Notes: generated by a model not told the origin, from the letters alone. A DNA stretch of 64,000 bases from Oscarella lobularis (GCF_947507565.1 NC_089178.1:3224001-3288000), one strand, 5' to 3'. Shown: positions 34,655 to 46,253, counted from the first letter of the stretch. Made by a program: numbers and translations.

Positions 34655-37600
34655 ATGGCGAACAGCGGAATGTTCGCTTCGAGTCGCCTTCTTCTCGTCG
34701 TCGCCGTCGTCGCGACGGTAGCACGTGCGCAGACGAATTGCTACAAGGACAACGGCCTTCCCTCGCGCTGCGAACCGGCACTCGATAACATCGCCGAAAA
34801 TCGATTACCGACGGCAACGAATACGTGCGGTTCGCCGCCGTCGCCCTTCTGCTTTATAACGGGCGCCGTACTCGCCGACGAGGATACGTGCGGCATATGC
34901 AACGCTTCGGAGCCGAGTCAAAGCTACGGTCCCGCCTACATGACCGATCCGAACGACTATAGGAACCCGACTTGGTGGCAGTCGCGCACATTGACGACTC
35001 CCGCTTCGATAACGGCGAACATAACGTTATCGTTCGACAAAACCTACGAAGTGAGATTCGTCAATATCGAGTTCTACTCGCCGCGACCCAAATCGTTCGT
35101 CATCTACTCGTCGAACGACTTCGGACGAACGTATCGCCCGTGGCAATTCTATTCGAGCGTCTGCCAAACGACGTACGGACGTCGAAACGAAGCGGGAAAA
35201 CTTTTCCTCGACGATCAAGAGGCAATTTGTACGGACGAGTACAGCGACATCGTGCCGCTCAGCGGCGCTACGGTGCCCTTTTCGCCGATGAGGAATCGGC
35301 GATCGGGCGCCGAACTCGACACGACGCCGGCGCTTCAGGACTGGATCACGTCGACGAACGTGCGAATCGTTTTGACTGAATTGAATACGTTTCGCGACGA
35401 GGCGTTCGGAAGCCCGAGCGCCTTTCAACGCTACTTCTACGCTATTCAAGACGTCGCCGTCGGCGCGCGATGCAAGTGTAACGGGCACGCCGGCGCTTGC
35501 ATCGTCGAGAATGGGACGTTGAATTGCGATTGTCAGCATAATACGACGGGTCGAGATTGCGATCGATGCAAGCCTTTTTATTATGATCGACCGTGGAGAC
35601 GAGCGACTTTCGACGACGCTAACGAATGCATTCGTAAGTCTCTTTTTTTTTTCTTAGGGAGAACAGGATCCTTCGATGGGGTTTAATTAATTGAGTTAAG
35701 TTCTCCGGAAGTGGTCGCGTGCGTTTGCCGCCAGCTGCGTTTTGGTTTCTGTGCGTCTGATTTGCACATTTTTTTTGTCTGCAGAGTGCCGGTGTAACGA
35801 GCACGCCGATTCGTGCTATTTCGACCAGGCGACGTACGATGCGACGGGAAGCGGGGGCGTCTGCGAGAATTGTCGTGATAATACGGTTGGACAGCACTGC
35901 GATCGATGCGCTTCCGAGTACTATTTGCCAACGAACGGGGACATCACGAAATCCGATGCGTGTCGCGGTAAGTCTTTGTTTTCTTTGGGCGAGCCGATTG
36001 CTGTCATTGTTCGTCTCTTTTCCTTTATTCATCGATTGATTGATTGATTGGTTGCGTGTGCGTTAATTTTAGAGTGCAGGTGCAAGGCTGCCGGCACGAA
36101 GAATGGGCAGACGACGTGCGCCGCGGGTACCGGTCAATGTGACTGCAAATCGCGAGCGATGGGACGAAAATGCAACAAGTGTCCCGACCGATTCTTCAAC
36201 CTAACCGAAACGAATCCAAAAGGCTGCGAACGTAAGAAAAAAAAGATCTCGAATTCTTCGACGTAGAAATTGGTGACGTTTTGCGTGCAGCGTGCAATTG
36301 TGTCGTGGCGGGCACCGTCGAAGGCAATCGCGTGTGCGATAAAGTGAGCGGCGAGTGCGGCTGCAAGGCGAACGTCTTCGGGCGACGATGCGACGCGTGC
36401 AAAGACGGATTCTGGGCCCTTTCGGACATCGATTCGCTCGGTTGTCGACCGTGCAACTGCGGCCCGGGCTCGCGAAGCGCCGTCTGCGACAAAGATTCCG
36501 GCCAATGTCCGTGCGTCGCGCGCGCTAGCGGACGCGACTGCGCGACCATCGAGTCCGGTTACTTCGCGCCGTGGCTCGATTTCTACACGCTCGAAGCCGA
36601 GGATGGATCCGGCGTTTTCGACTTCGAATCTCGCGTCGACGGCGACGGGACCGAATTCACGGGACGTGGCTATGCGACGATTCAAGTCGGCGAGTCCATC
36701 ACAATGACAGAGTTCGTGCCGGCGTCGAACGGGGAGTATCGCATATACGTGCGCTATTCTCTCGATTGCAAAGCCGGTTGGAATCAATTGACGGCAACGG
36801 TAACGCCCACGGGCGAAAACGGAACGGAAGCGGTGACGGAATGTCAAGAAATTGTCGTTCCGACGACTCTGTCTGCTCAAGTTCTCGCAACGGGAGTCGC
36901 CCAGGTGAGACTTTTGCTTCCTGATGCTTGCCTGCGAGGTGGACGATCTTATTCGATTCGCGTGACCGCTGCTGATGCCGGATCGCCGACCTGTACGGAA
37001 ATATCAATTGATTCGATTATCGTCGTTCCCGTATCGCCGTTCGGAGGACGATTGGCCGGTTTTGACGCGGATCTCGTTCAACGGTGTGTCGAAGCGAGAA
37101 TGAGTTTGACGACCGCTTCGGGCGCCGAGTGCAATGACGTTGAAGCGACGGCAATGATTGACGTCGCCGGCATTCAAAGTGCGTAGAGAAAAAAAACGTG
37201 AATCAGAGAGTGTCTAGTTTTTGATATGATTTTTTTGAGTAGATTGCGATTGTGATTCTGATGGATCCGTCAACTTTTTCTGCGAGCAATTCGGAGGCCA
37301 ATGTCCGTGCAAGGCTGGCTTTGGAGGTCGAAGATGTGACGAATGTCGACCTGGTTTCTACGGCGATAGATGTCAACGTAAGTGAGATAACGAAAAAAGA
37401 GTCTCTAATATATTACCTTCACTGTGTGCAGGATGTGACTGCGACGGAAAGGGATCTGTATCAGGCGTGTGCGACTTCGCGACGGGACAATGTCCGTGTC
37501 AACCCGGCGTCACCGGTCGTCGTTGTGACACCTGTGAAGCAAATTACTTCAATTTCGACAGCGGCACGGGCTGCGAGGATTGCAGCTGCAACCCCATCGG

Positions 37601-40600
37601 CTCATCCGGATCGCAGTGCGATGTCGTCACGGGAAAGTGTCCTTGTCTTCCCGGCGTCACAGGCACGCGCTGCGATCGTTGTCAAGGCGATTATTTTCAG
37701 TTGACCGCATCCGGATGTCTACCGTGCAATTGCACGGAAGCCGGCACTTCCTCGTTGGACTGCGATTCGTCAGGACAGTGTCCATGCAAGGACAACGTCG
37801 TCGGTCAGCTATGCGGCACCTGCGCCGTCGGCGCGTTCAATTTAAAAGACGCGAACGCAGCCGGCTGCCAACCGTGTTTCTGCTACGGTCACGCGAAATC
37901 CTGTTCCGTCGCACCCGGTTTCGTCGTCACGCAAATCACGTCGACGTTCAATGACGATACGTACGACGGGTGGACGGTCGTCAACGGCGACGGCATCGAT
38001 GTGACGGCAAGCGTTGCCGACTATCGCAAGGGAAAACAGGCAATTCGCGTTCGAATCGACGCCGACAACGACGACGATATTTTCTTCCAAGCGCCGGCGA
38101 AATTTCTCGGCAATTTACGTCACGCCTACGGCTATTCGCTCACCATGGCCATGACGTTTTCGTCAAACGTTCAAGAAGGACGTTTAATCGACGCCGTCGG
38201 CGACGTCGTACTTCGTTCCGGACGAGACGGAAGTCGCATCGAAGGCCGCTTCAAGCAACGTCCGTCGAGATCCGTTACCCAATACGAAGTTGTTCTCGGA
38301 ATCGACGGCCAATGGACGAACGCGTCGTCGGCTCCGCTTTCCGACGCCGACGTCGTCGACTTTCTCGAGAACGTCGACGCCGTTTGGATTCGAGCGTCGT
38401 ATCCGGATTTGAACGGGGAATCGGTTTTGCTGACGAGCGTCGACTTGCGCATATCGCGTCCGGGATCGAGCGGCAGCGTGGCGGATAACGTGGAGCAGTG
38501 CGTCTGTCCGCCGGGCTACGGGGGACTCAGCTGCGATACGTGTCTTCCCGGCTACACGCGATCGAATCCGAATGACGGACGATTTTCGCCGTGCGTGCCG
38601 TGTCCGTGTAACAATCATTCGATTGAGTGCGATCCCGATACGACGGCCTGCGTCGGCTGCGGCGACAATACGGCTGGCGATCATTGCGAGGCGTGCGCTG
38701 ACGGTTACTATGGGAACGCGTTAGGTGGAACGGCGAGCGATTGCGCGCTCTGTCCGTGTCCGGGAACGGGGGCGAACAGTTTCGGCGCCACTTGCGCGCT
38801 CGACGGCGACGGGAACGTCGTGTGTCGGAATTGCAGTCGCGGTCACGTGGGTAGACAATGCGAAGCGTGCATGGACGGCTATTATGGCGATCCGGCCGGG
38901 TTGCGCGGTTCGCCGACGAGTTGCGAGGATTGCGAGTGCAACGGGAACATCGATCCGACGGCGACGGGAAATTGCAATCAGGAGACGGGCGATTGTCAAA
39001 AATGTATTTACAATACGGAAGGGAGAGCGTGTCAGAAGTGCACGACGGGTTATTTTGGAAATGCGGAAATTCGAAACAATTGCACCGGTACGAAGAAATG
39101 ATGAGAGAAGAAAAGAATTGCGCCCTTTAACCTTTTTCTTTAGCTTGCACTTGTGATCCGGACGGCGTCTTGCCGGACGTCTGTCATCGTCGAACGGGCG
39201 TGTGCCTTTGCAAGGATCACGTAACTGGAGACGATTGCAGTCGCTGCGACGACGCCTATTACGGATTCGGAAGCGTCGACGAATGCCGCCCGTGCAATTG
39301 CAATCCGACGGGAAGCGAGACGTTGCAGTGCGACAACGGCAGTGGAAAGTGCACGTGCAAACCGGGAGTGACCGGCGAAAAGTGCGACGTTTGCGAGCCG
39401 GGCTTCTTTGGATTTTCCTCGAGTGGATGTCAGGGTAAGTAAGAAAACGAGGTTTTATTCTTTTATAAATGTTTTTATTTTAGCTTGCGACTGTTACGCA
39501 CCGGGATCGGCTAGTCTCGTTTGCAATAACGCGACGGGGCAGTGCGAGTGCAAATCGGGAGCGATTGGTCGTCAATGCAATCGCTGCAAAATTGGCAAGC
39601 AAGACGTATCGGCCGGCTGCATCGGTAGAAAAAAAAGAAACACGTCTCCTTTTTATATTATAAAATAAGACGCACACTTTTTCCTTTGTTCTCAGATTGT
39701 CCGGACTGTTTCAAGCAGGTGAACGCGACCGCCGAGGATTTGCTCGCGCTCGTCAATCGCCTTCACAATCTCCTCGAAACGATTCGCGAGACGGCCGTCG
39801 ATACGACCGACGAAGCGTTCACCGACGCTCTCGCCGATCTCCAAGTGGACGTCGACGACTTGCTCGTCAACGCCACGGCCCTGCGAAAATGGTATCGCAA
39901 TCAGTTGGAACGTCTCAACAACTGGCGAAAGGAATTCAACGGAGTGCGACGGCAAATCGGCCGAATGAAACGCACGACGACGCGCGCCGAAACGACGGCG
40001 AACGACGCCGAAATGGCGAGCGTCAACACGACGGCAATCATCGCCGAAATTGAGAGTCTTTTGATTGGAATGCAAACGCTTCTCGACGGCGAAGCGAAGT
40101 TTCTCTTAAACGAAGCAAGAAAGAAGAGCGACGAGCAGCAAGGACAATTGAGCCACCTCAGTGACCTGCGCGACAGGGCGAGCGAAATGGCTTCGGTTCA
40201 CGTAGCGAAGGCAAAGAATATCACAGATCGGGCGATGCAAGCGCTCGACGCGGCGAAAAACGCCGTCGATCGCGGCGAGAAAGCCGTCGCCAAACAACGA
40301 ATCGTGACGAATAAAATCGTCGCTATTATGAAGGATATTTTGAACGCTTCGAAGTTGGCGTCTATGACGGAGGCGGAGAAGAATAAAGCGGTCGAAGCCG
40401 CCGGCGAGGCTCTGCGCAATGCGACGAGAGTACTCGAACGATCGCGCGAACCGTTGATCGATTTCGGTACGCGGAAGTTGCTCGACGACGCTCGCTATTT
40501 GGTCGGCAATGCGACGCAGATCGTTCTCGAGTTGGACGCAATCGACGCGTCGAACGCCGGGCTGACTCGTACCATCAACGAAGCGAACGCCGAATCGTCC

Positions 40601-41476
40601 GAACTGTTGAGACGGGGCGAGGAGATGGCGCAAACGGCCGACGATGTTCTAGCAACACTCTACGTCGTTTCTGACGAGGCCGATAAAGCGTTCAAAAGAG
40701 GCCAAATGACGACAGAAGACGCGTACAGTCTGCTCGACTTTCTCGAAAATTTCTACGTGAGAGTCAATGAGACGCGAGTGAACGTTCGCAAGGCCTTGGA
40801 TCGCGTCAAAAAGGGCGGCGACGTTCTCGATAAGACCGATACTTTCTTTACGGAGTCGTTGGACCTGATCGATGCGGCGTCCGTCGACGCCGCCGCGTCC
40901 GTCGTTGCGGCGAGCGACGCCGAGACGAAATCGCGCGTGGCGGTGAGAAACGCCGAAACGGCTCAAAAGGCGGCGAGCGACACTTTGGCGAAGACCGAGA
41001 GTTGGCTGGAGAGAGCGAGAAAACTTCAGGCGGAAGTTTCGGGCACTCTCGGGCGCGTGACCGAGTACGGCGCGAAGGCGAAGAGCGAGGGAGATCGAAT
41101 ACAGGCGGCGATGGATACGGCGAAACGAGCGTTGGAGGAGACGAGCGAAGTCGGGCTGAACGCAAGTCGGCTTCTCGCCGAAGTGAGTACGTTTTTCAGT
41201 GAGTTGGAAAAGAACGGTTCGCTGCCGGAGGATCGTTTTAATGCGACGCGACGGCAGTTGGAGTTGACGAAGGGCATTTTTGACGACGCCAATCCTGATG
41301 GCATTATTGCGGAGTTGACTAAACTGAAGACGGATCAGGAGAATAGGATTGCCAAATTCCAGTCCGATTTGCTCATTATTGCTGCCGATTTGGATCATTT
41401 GCGTCGAATAAATGCGACCGTTCCTGGGAACGTGTGCTATAACATAAAGGATGAGACTGGCGATAATCTAAATTGA
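34655..41476 (+). CDS. LAMC: laminin gamma-type chain carrying both LF and L4 domains
   Basis: Nine exons join in phase to 2,071 codons including the stop. The signal peptide LLLVVAVVATVARA is followed by a laminin N-terminal domain (NTCGSPPSPFCFITG, DYRNPTWWQSRTL, CTDEYSDIVPL, YYAIQDVAVGARCKCNGHAG), which allows network assembly. Laminin EGF repeats follow. Residues about 528-735 (36552-37178) are an LF domain (laminin IV type B) opening SGYFAPWLDFYTLEAE. More LE repeats precede an L4 domain at about 942-1137 (VVTQITSTFNDDTYDGW, APAKFLGNLRHAYGYSL). Final LE repeats lead to a 590-residue coiled coil (exon 39696-41476) ending VPGNVCYNIKDETGDNLN. The CYN motif matches the gamma-chain C-terminus with its beta-linking cysteine. 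The antepenultimate glutamate needed for integrin binding in human gamma-1 is absent. No LG domains or beta-knob are present. Confidence 0.93.
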
Positions 41477-41732
41477 GAAGAAAAATGGGAATTTGCGTAT
41501 CCTTTTTGTTCACAACATCCCGTCAGTTTTTTGCTAGATCAATAAGTAGTTGATGAGGGTGGGTTTTGTCTTACGTACGTGCAACAGCAATTCTCGTTTT
41601 CTTTTTCTTCTTTTTCTTCTTTAGCTCATGTGCTCCCTGCCTCTTACAATGTAGCGCACGTCGACGAGTCGACGACGACTGGTTCACGCTCTCGCCAGGG
41701 AAGCGTGGTCACACTCTCGGTCGAGGCCGAGA

Positions 41733-43779
41733 ATGGTCTTGCTGCCCGGCGAAACAGAAGTGCGAATTCGCGTTCACGACGCCTTCGAATATCCTGTTTG
41801 CCTTTGGGAAACGACCGGCTATGAAGATCGCGTTCGAATTCGACTAACGGCAAGTCTAACTAAACCAAAAATTGGCGTCTGCAACTGGCACGGTAACAGA
41901 CGGAGAGCAAGAATCGTCTCCTCGATCCAGAGACTTCGAAATATCGTTGCCTGAAGGTTCGCAAACCGGTTTAGTCGTGTTTTGTCACTGGTATCGTGGA
42001 CGAGATCGCAGGTTTACGAGGTCGACGGTTCTCTTACAACCATCTCTCAGCTTCAGGATTCGGGCCTGGCTTACGACGGGCCTTGGCGAATGCTCTGCTT
42101 CGTTTTTCGTTCGCAATCGAGTCTACTTCCGCTCATGGTAATTTTGTAATTCTTCTCGGCCACGTGTCGAAGAAACACGTCCTGTTTAGCTTTACCGAAT
42201 TTCGGTTTACTTGAAAACAGACGATAAGGACGTATATGAAATTGGAGAGACGTGGATTAGTCCATCGCAGATGTCTGGCAGTCAAGGTATACTAAAGCTT
42301 CTTCTCCTCTCAGAAAAATCCAGACCCGTTGGCTTCATTGTGGGTATGACGTCAGAGATTAATCTTCACATTGCGCGTGTATTTGCGAGTTTTTGATAGT
42401 TGACTATTTAATTGTCAAATCGTTTGAAAGTGATAAAAGTCCTCCTGCTACAAATTGGTGGCAATCACTCAATAGTAGTGCCCCTTCTTTGCATATTGGT
42501 CATCGGGGCGTTGGAATGTCTTTGAATCGAAGTTGTGGCGCTAGTTGTGCAGAGAACACCCTGCCGTCATTGGAATTAGCGGGAAAATCTGTTAGTGACA
42601 TTTGCATAATTCTATATTTGAATCTAATTCTTTTGCTGTTGGTAGGGAGCTGATTTTGTGGAGTTTGACGTTTCTCTGTCGAAAGACAAAGAATTGGTGT
42701 TATTTCACGACTGTCACGTGCAGGTCTGCAACATCCGTTGTAGCACATATTAATCCACATGGTGTGCGCAGATAAAACAAGGACGTCTAACAGTAACGCA
42801 AGACCTGAAAAATATGACCGCCTCCGAACTAAAACTAGTACAGGTATTGAATATTTTTTGATTTGACTTATTAACAGTTTCTTATCAGATGACAAAGTCT
42901 ACCAATACAGGTAAGTCTTGTCGTATAGATGCCTAGCTACATCTCTGTGAAATGTAGAATTGGAGGACAGCAAGTATTTTCCAACGCTGACTGAAGTAGT
43001 TTAGGGGCCAGCCCAACTACTGTTGTTCTTTAGAGAATCTTTCCTTTTCTAGACTTTAGAGAAAATTGAGAAAGATGTTGGTTTCCTCATTGAAGCCAAG
43101 TTTCCTGAACCAGAGGAGGTGAGACAATACAACTTCAGTGGGCCACTGAAGTTGCATTGCCAATTTACAGGATGTTCCACTTCCTGCTACGTATTATTTT
43201 GATCGAAACGAATATGCCGAAATCCTGCTAAAAGCGCTGTTCCAGTCGGCAAGATCACGACGGATTATTCTTACAAGTTTCGATGCCGATTTTTGCACAA
43301 TGTGAGACATCGATGGAGCGTTGGTGCGTGCGTGCACGCCTTGTCCCTTGTGCAGGCTGAAGCTGAAACAGTCTGTTTATCCCGTGCTCTTCACAACTTG
43401 TCTGGACGATTCGTCTTGCCAACGTTGTTCATTTGACCTGAGATCGAAAACGCTTAACTTCAGTGTCGCCTTTGCAGAAGCGGAAAATTTTCTGGTTAGA
43501 TCAATTACTGTCTCTATCTTTCTAACGGATTTTTTAGGGAATTAGTGCGTTGCAAAAAACCTTCTTGAATAACCCTAGTCTAATTAAAGTTCCTCAAAGC
43601 AGAGGCAAACTGCTCTTTGTATGGTCAGACAGGGAGACGACTAGAGACGAAGTGCAGCTATTTGAAGAGAAAGGCGTAAACGGCATCATTTACGACAGGT
43701 AATAATTCAATGATTGATTATTTTACTTACATGATGTGTGTGTAGAATTGACGTCATTCGGGGTGCCTCTGCACACTAA
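41733..43779 (+). CDS. GPCPD1: GPCPD1-like glycerophosphodiester phosphodiesterase lacking CBM20 (copy 2)
   Basis: Same architecture as the minus-strand copy at 25733-27763. It starts MVLLPGETEVRIRVHDAFEY, then TESKNRLLDPETSKYRCLK, VYEVDGSLTTISQ, LCFVFRSQSSLLPLM and SQMSGSQGILKLLLLSE. The GDPD core follows with VDYLIVKSFES, GHRGVGM, FVEFDVSLSKDKELVLFHD, GFLIEAKFPEPE, RRIILTSFDADFCTM and EKGVNGIIYDR. The last exon gives IDVIRGASAH with TAA at 43777-43779. Catalytic His, E-x-D and second His are intact. Only about 250 bases separate it from the laminin stop, so no CBM20 exons fit. The first intron uses a GC donor (ACG|GCAAGT) at the same codon as copy 1. Both copies look functional rather than processed, since introns are conserved. 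Confidence 0.88.
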
Positions 43780-43816
43780 AAAGCGCAATAGTAGGCTTAC
43801 TTGAATTATTTTTCGA

Positions 43817-44234
43817 GTGAAAAATGAGTTTATGTACCCCGGACTTTTCCGCCGATCGGGCGTCTTGGCGAAGTTGAATCTCGATCGATGCAATGACGAA
43901 AACGAGTGTACGCAGAAGGTTCGCAATAGTTCAGCTTGTAGCGAAATCCGTGGGCTTTCTATCGGTACCGAGCACGTCATCATGATCATCACCCCTGTAC
44001 CTGATCGACAAGTCGCTCGCGCTGGCAATTTCTGGCTCCTAGATTTTACCTCTAGAAGATTGTGTCGAAAAACGGAAAAGACGAAGACAACGCATTGCCA
44101 CTCTCTAGAGCTCTTATTCAAGGAAGGTAAGGGACGGATTTTATGGTATAAAAGCGAGTTCTGTAGATGGACATACCGACGAGGCAGATGAAGAGCTTTC
44201 CGATGTCCTCATTCACCTCCGGGCCCCGAGGTGA
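43817..44234 (+). CDS. small two-exon orphan protein
   Basis: Exon 1 (43817-44126) and exon 2 (44167-44234) join in phase to 126 codons including the stop. The protein has paired cysteines (DRCNDENECTQ, SSACSEIRG, RRLCRK, THCHS), a hydrophobic run (GTEHVIMIITPV) and an acidic end (DEADEELSDVLIHLRAPR). The TGA is followed two bases later by AATAAA. There is no signal peptide from this start, and an upstream exon cannot be excluded. No family recognised. Confidence 0.4.
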
Positions 44235-44236
44235 CT

Positions 44237-44242
44237 AAATAA
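44237..44242 (+). terminator. poly(A) signal of the orphan gene
   Basis: AATAAA two bases after the proposed stop codon at 44232-44234. Confidence 0.5.
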
Positions 44243-44666
44243 AACCGGCCCAACTCGAGCCAGAGAGGTTAAACGCGGCGCAAACGCAGGGGATTCAATC
44301 CCCTACTCCAGTGGCATGAGTGCATGATAAACTGCCACCCCACTTGGGCAAGACGCGGTGGGTTACAATAGCGGTCCACCTGTGCCTTGGTATATAAAGT
44401 CACCCCCGGGACAGATGGGTTACTGTCTCCCCGAAAGAGGGCCTGGGTGAAGGGCCCTTCACCTGAAGACCCCGGGAGGACGCTCATTTTTTTGTTTTTG
44501 CAACTTCCGGTTTACTTCCGTGTTTATTAAAAATAAAACGAACGTAGCGAGAAATGCTCAGGTCCTATGCCGAAAAACCACGCGAATTCTACTTGCAACC
44601 AGCTACTGCAAAACTAACTACCCTTCCGTTTTCACTTTCTGCACATAGCGTGCACTAACGCGATAT
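44243..44666. other. intergenic region rich in palindromes
   Basis: No recognised exon. It contains the palindromes at 44289-44303 and 44446-44463 and, towards the end, the upstream region of cathepsin Z. A 72-codon minus-strand frame (44269-44487) is probably incidental. Confidence 0.5.
44289..44463. repeat. cluster of perfect palindromes and hairpins
   Basis: GGGGATTCAATCCCC (44289-44303) has 7-base arms around one base. GGTGAAGGGCCCTTCACC (44446-44463) is an 18-base perfect palindrome. Between them GGGACAG near 44408-44414 pairs imperfectly with CTGTCTCC near 44423-44430. The block may be a mobile-element fragment or a structured RNA. Confidence 0.5.
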
Positions 44667-46101
44667 ATGGCTTTAGTGAAGTTGTTCGTCGTCGCGGCCT
44701 TGTTTGCTGCCGCCTTTGCTTTGTACAAGCCGGCGAAGGCAAGATCCGAGTGCTTCTAAGTCGCGATCGTCATCTTTCGATAGATACCGGCAAAGGAGCA
44801 CGTTGTCACGCCAAGACCGCACGACTACATTCCAGCGAGCTCGATTCCCGACGACTTCGACTGGAAACTGGTAAACGGAACCGTCTACGTGACTCGCGTG
44901 GGAAGTCAGCTTCAGCCTCACCCGTGTGGCTCGTGTTGGTACGCGAAAACGACGCCGCTTCGTCACCTTCTTACTTTTGCTGTAGGGCGCATGCGACTGC
45001 CGGGGCTTTGTCGGATAGAATTAAAATCGCTACAAAAGCGCTCGACCCGGATATCAATATCTCGCCACAAGGAATCTAAAATAGAAAATTTTGGCTATCG
45101 TCTTTTACGGTTTTTTTGCAGTGTTGCTTGATTGTGGGGATATGGGCTCGTGCGAAGGAGGTGCAGCTAAATGTGAATGCCTTACTGTATGGATATTTTT
45201 CCTATAGGTGATCACGTAAAAGCGTACGAGTATATTCATCAGAACGGAATCACTGACGAAACGTCTGAGCCTTTAAATTTGAACTACAAGGATTTATTTC
45301 TCTTTTTTTGCATAGCTGTACTCCATCTATGGGCGTTAGTCAACTCAACTGGGGCGAAGTAGACTGTAAACAGAGAATGTGCAGAACATGTGACTTGTGA
45401 GACTAGCCATCAGTTTCAATAATAACAAAATTGTGCCATTTTTTGCTGTTATAGCAAGACAGGAAATTGCTACTTCATAAACGGGACGGTCTATTCTATA
45501 TCCGAATATGGTATACACAGAGGGGACGCGTAGTAGTAGTGTAGTCAGATTGGTAAGTAAACTGCTTTAGGTACGGTACTTGGTGAAGAGCAAATGATAG
45601 CAGAAATATATGCAAGAGGGTTTGTGATATCTTAAGATGCTGAAGTATAAGGCGAGTGTCTGTCTACATTTAGGCCTATTGCTTGTCTGGTTTATGCGCA
45701 TGGAGAATCATTCCTGCACTACAAGGAGGGAATTATTATTGGTACGATTATCTTACCTGGCGTTATTGACTCTTTATGCCTGCTTTATCATACCAGACAA
45801 TACTCCGTACAATATGACGACCCACGTTGTTGCAATCACTGGCTGGGGAGTCGATTCAGTATAAACCTCGTGACATGGAGTTGAAATACCTGAATCGCGT
45901 TGGTTAGAAAACCGGGATGAAGTACTGGTCCGGGAGAAATTCATTTGGAACGAGCTGGGGAGAGAAAGGATGGTTCAAATTGCAGCGAGGTAAGACTACG
46001 GTATAGACGAAATTCCAACGTCTAAACTATTTCATCTATTAGGAACAAATTCTCTGGATATTGAAAAGTCAACGTGCAGTTGGGCGGTCCCTATTGTGTA
46101 G
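44667..46101 (+). CDS. CTSZ: cathepsin Z/X, papain-family cysteine carboxypeptidase
   Basis: Exons of 40-160 bases. Exon 1 gives the signal peptide MALVKLFVVAALFAAAFALY and a very short propeptide. The mature enzyme begins near TPRPHDYIPASSIPDDFDWK. The active-site cysteine lies in PHPCGSCWAHATAGALSDRI, then DCGDMGSCEGG, YIHQNGITDETC (Cys recovered by splicing at 45262/45316), the catalytic histidine in TTHVVAITGWGV and the asparagine in RNSFGTSWGEKGW. It ends TCSWAVPIV with TAG at 46099-46101. The usual NSW is NSF. Two 5' splice sites are not GT: AAG|GCAAGA after exon 1 (44738) and CAAG|GAATCT after exon 3 (about 45072). The lysosomal or secreted enzyme removes single C-terminal residues. 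The stop is 190 bases from the stop of the convergent collagen. Confidence 0.88.
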
Positions 46102-46233
46102 CCTCCCCTCGATCTTTTGTGGGGGAAAGGGTTCTGTGACAACTACTCAAAACTTCTGTTTCATTATAGAACTAGTTGGTTGAATTATGAACAATGTCAA
46201 ATGTAGGTGAATTTCTGTACGCGACAAGGATTG

Positions 46234-46253
46234 CTACTACTACTACTACTACT
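46234..46253. repeat. (CTA)n microsatellite
   Basis: CTA/ACT units between the cathepsin Z stop and the collagen stop. Confidence 0.8.

Noticed and set aside
43681-43702. A stop directly after IIYDR in the second GPCPD1-like gene.
   Set aside because: The bases form a GTAATA donor; both copies have a conserved final exon starting IDVIR.
44269-44487. A 72-codon minus-strand frame in the palindrome cluster.
   Set aside because: No family, no splice or poly(A) support, and the frame is explained by GC-rich palindromes.
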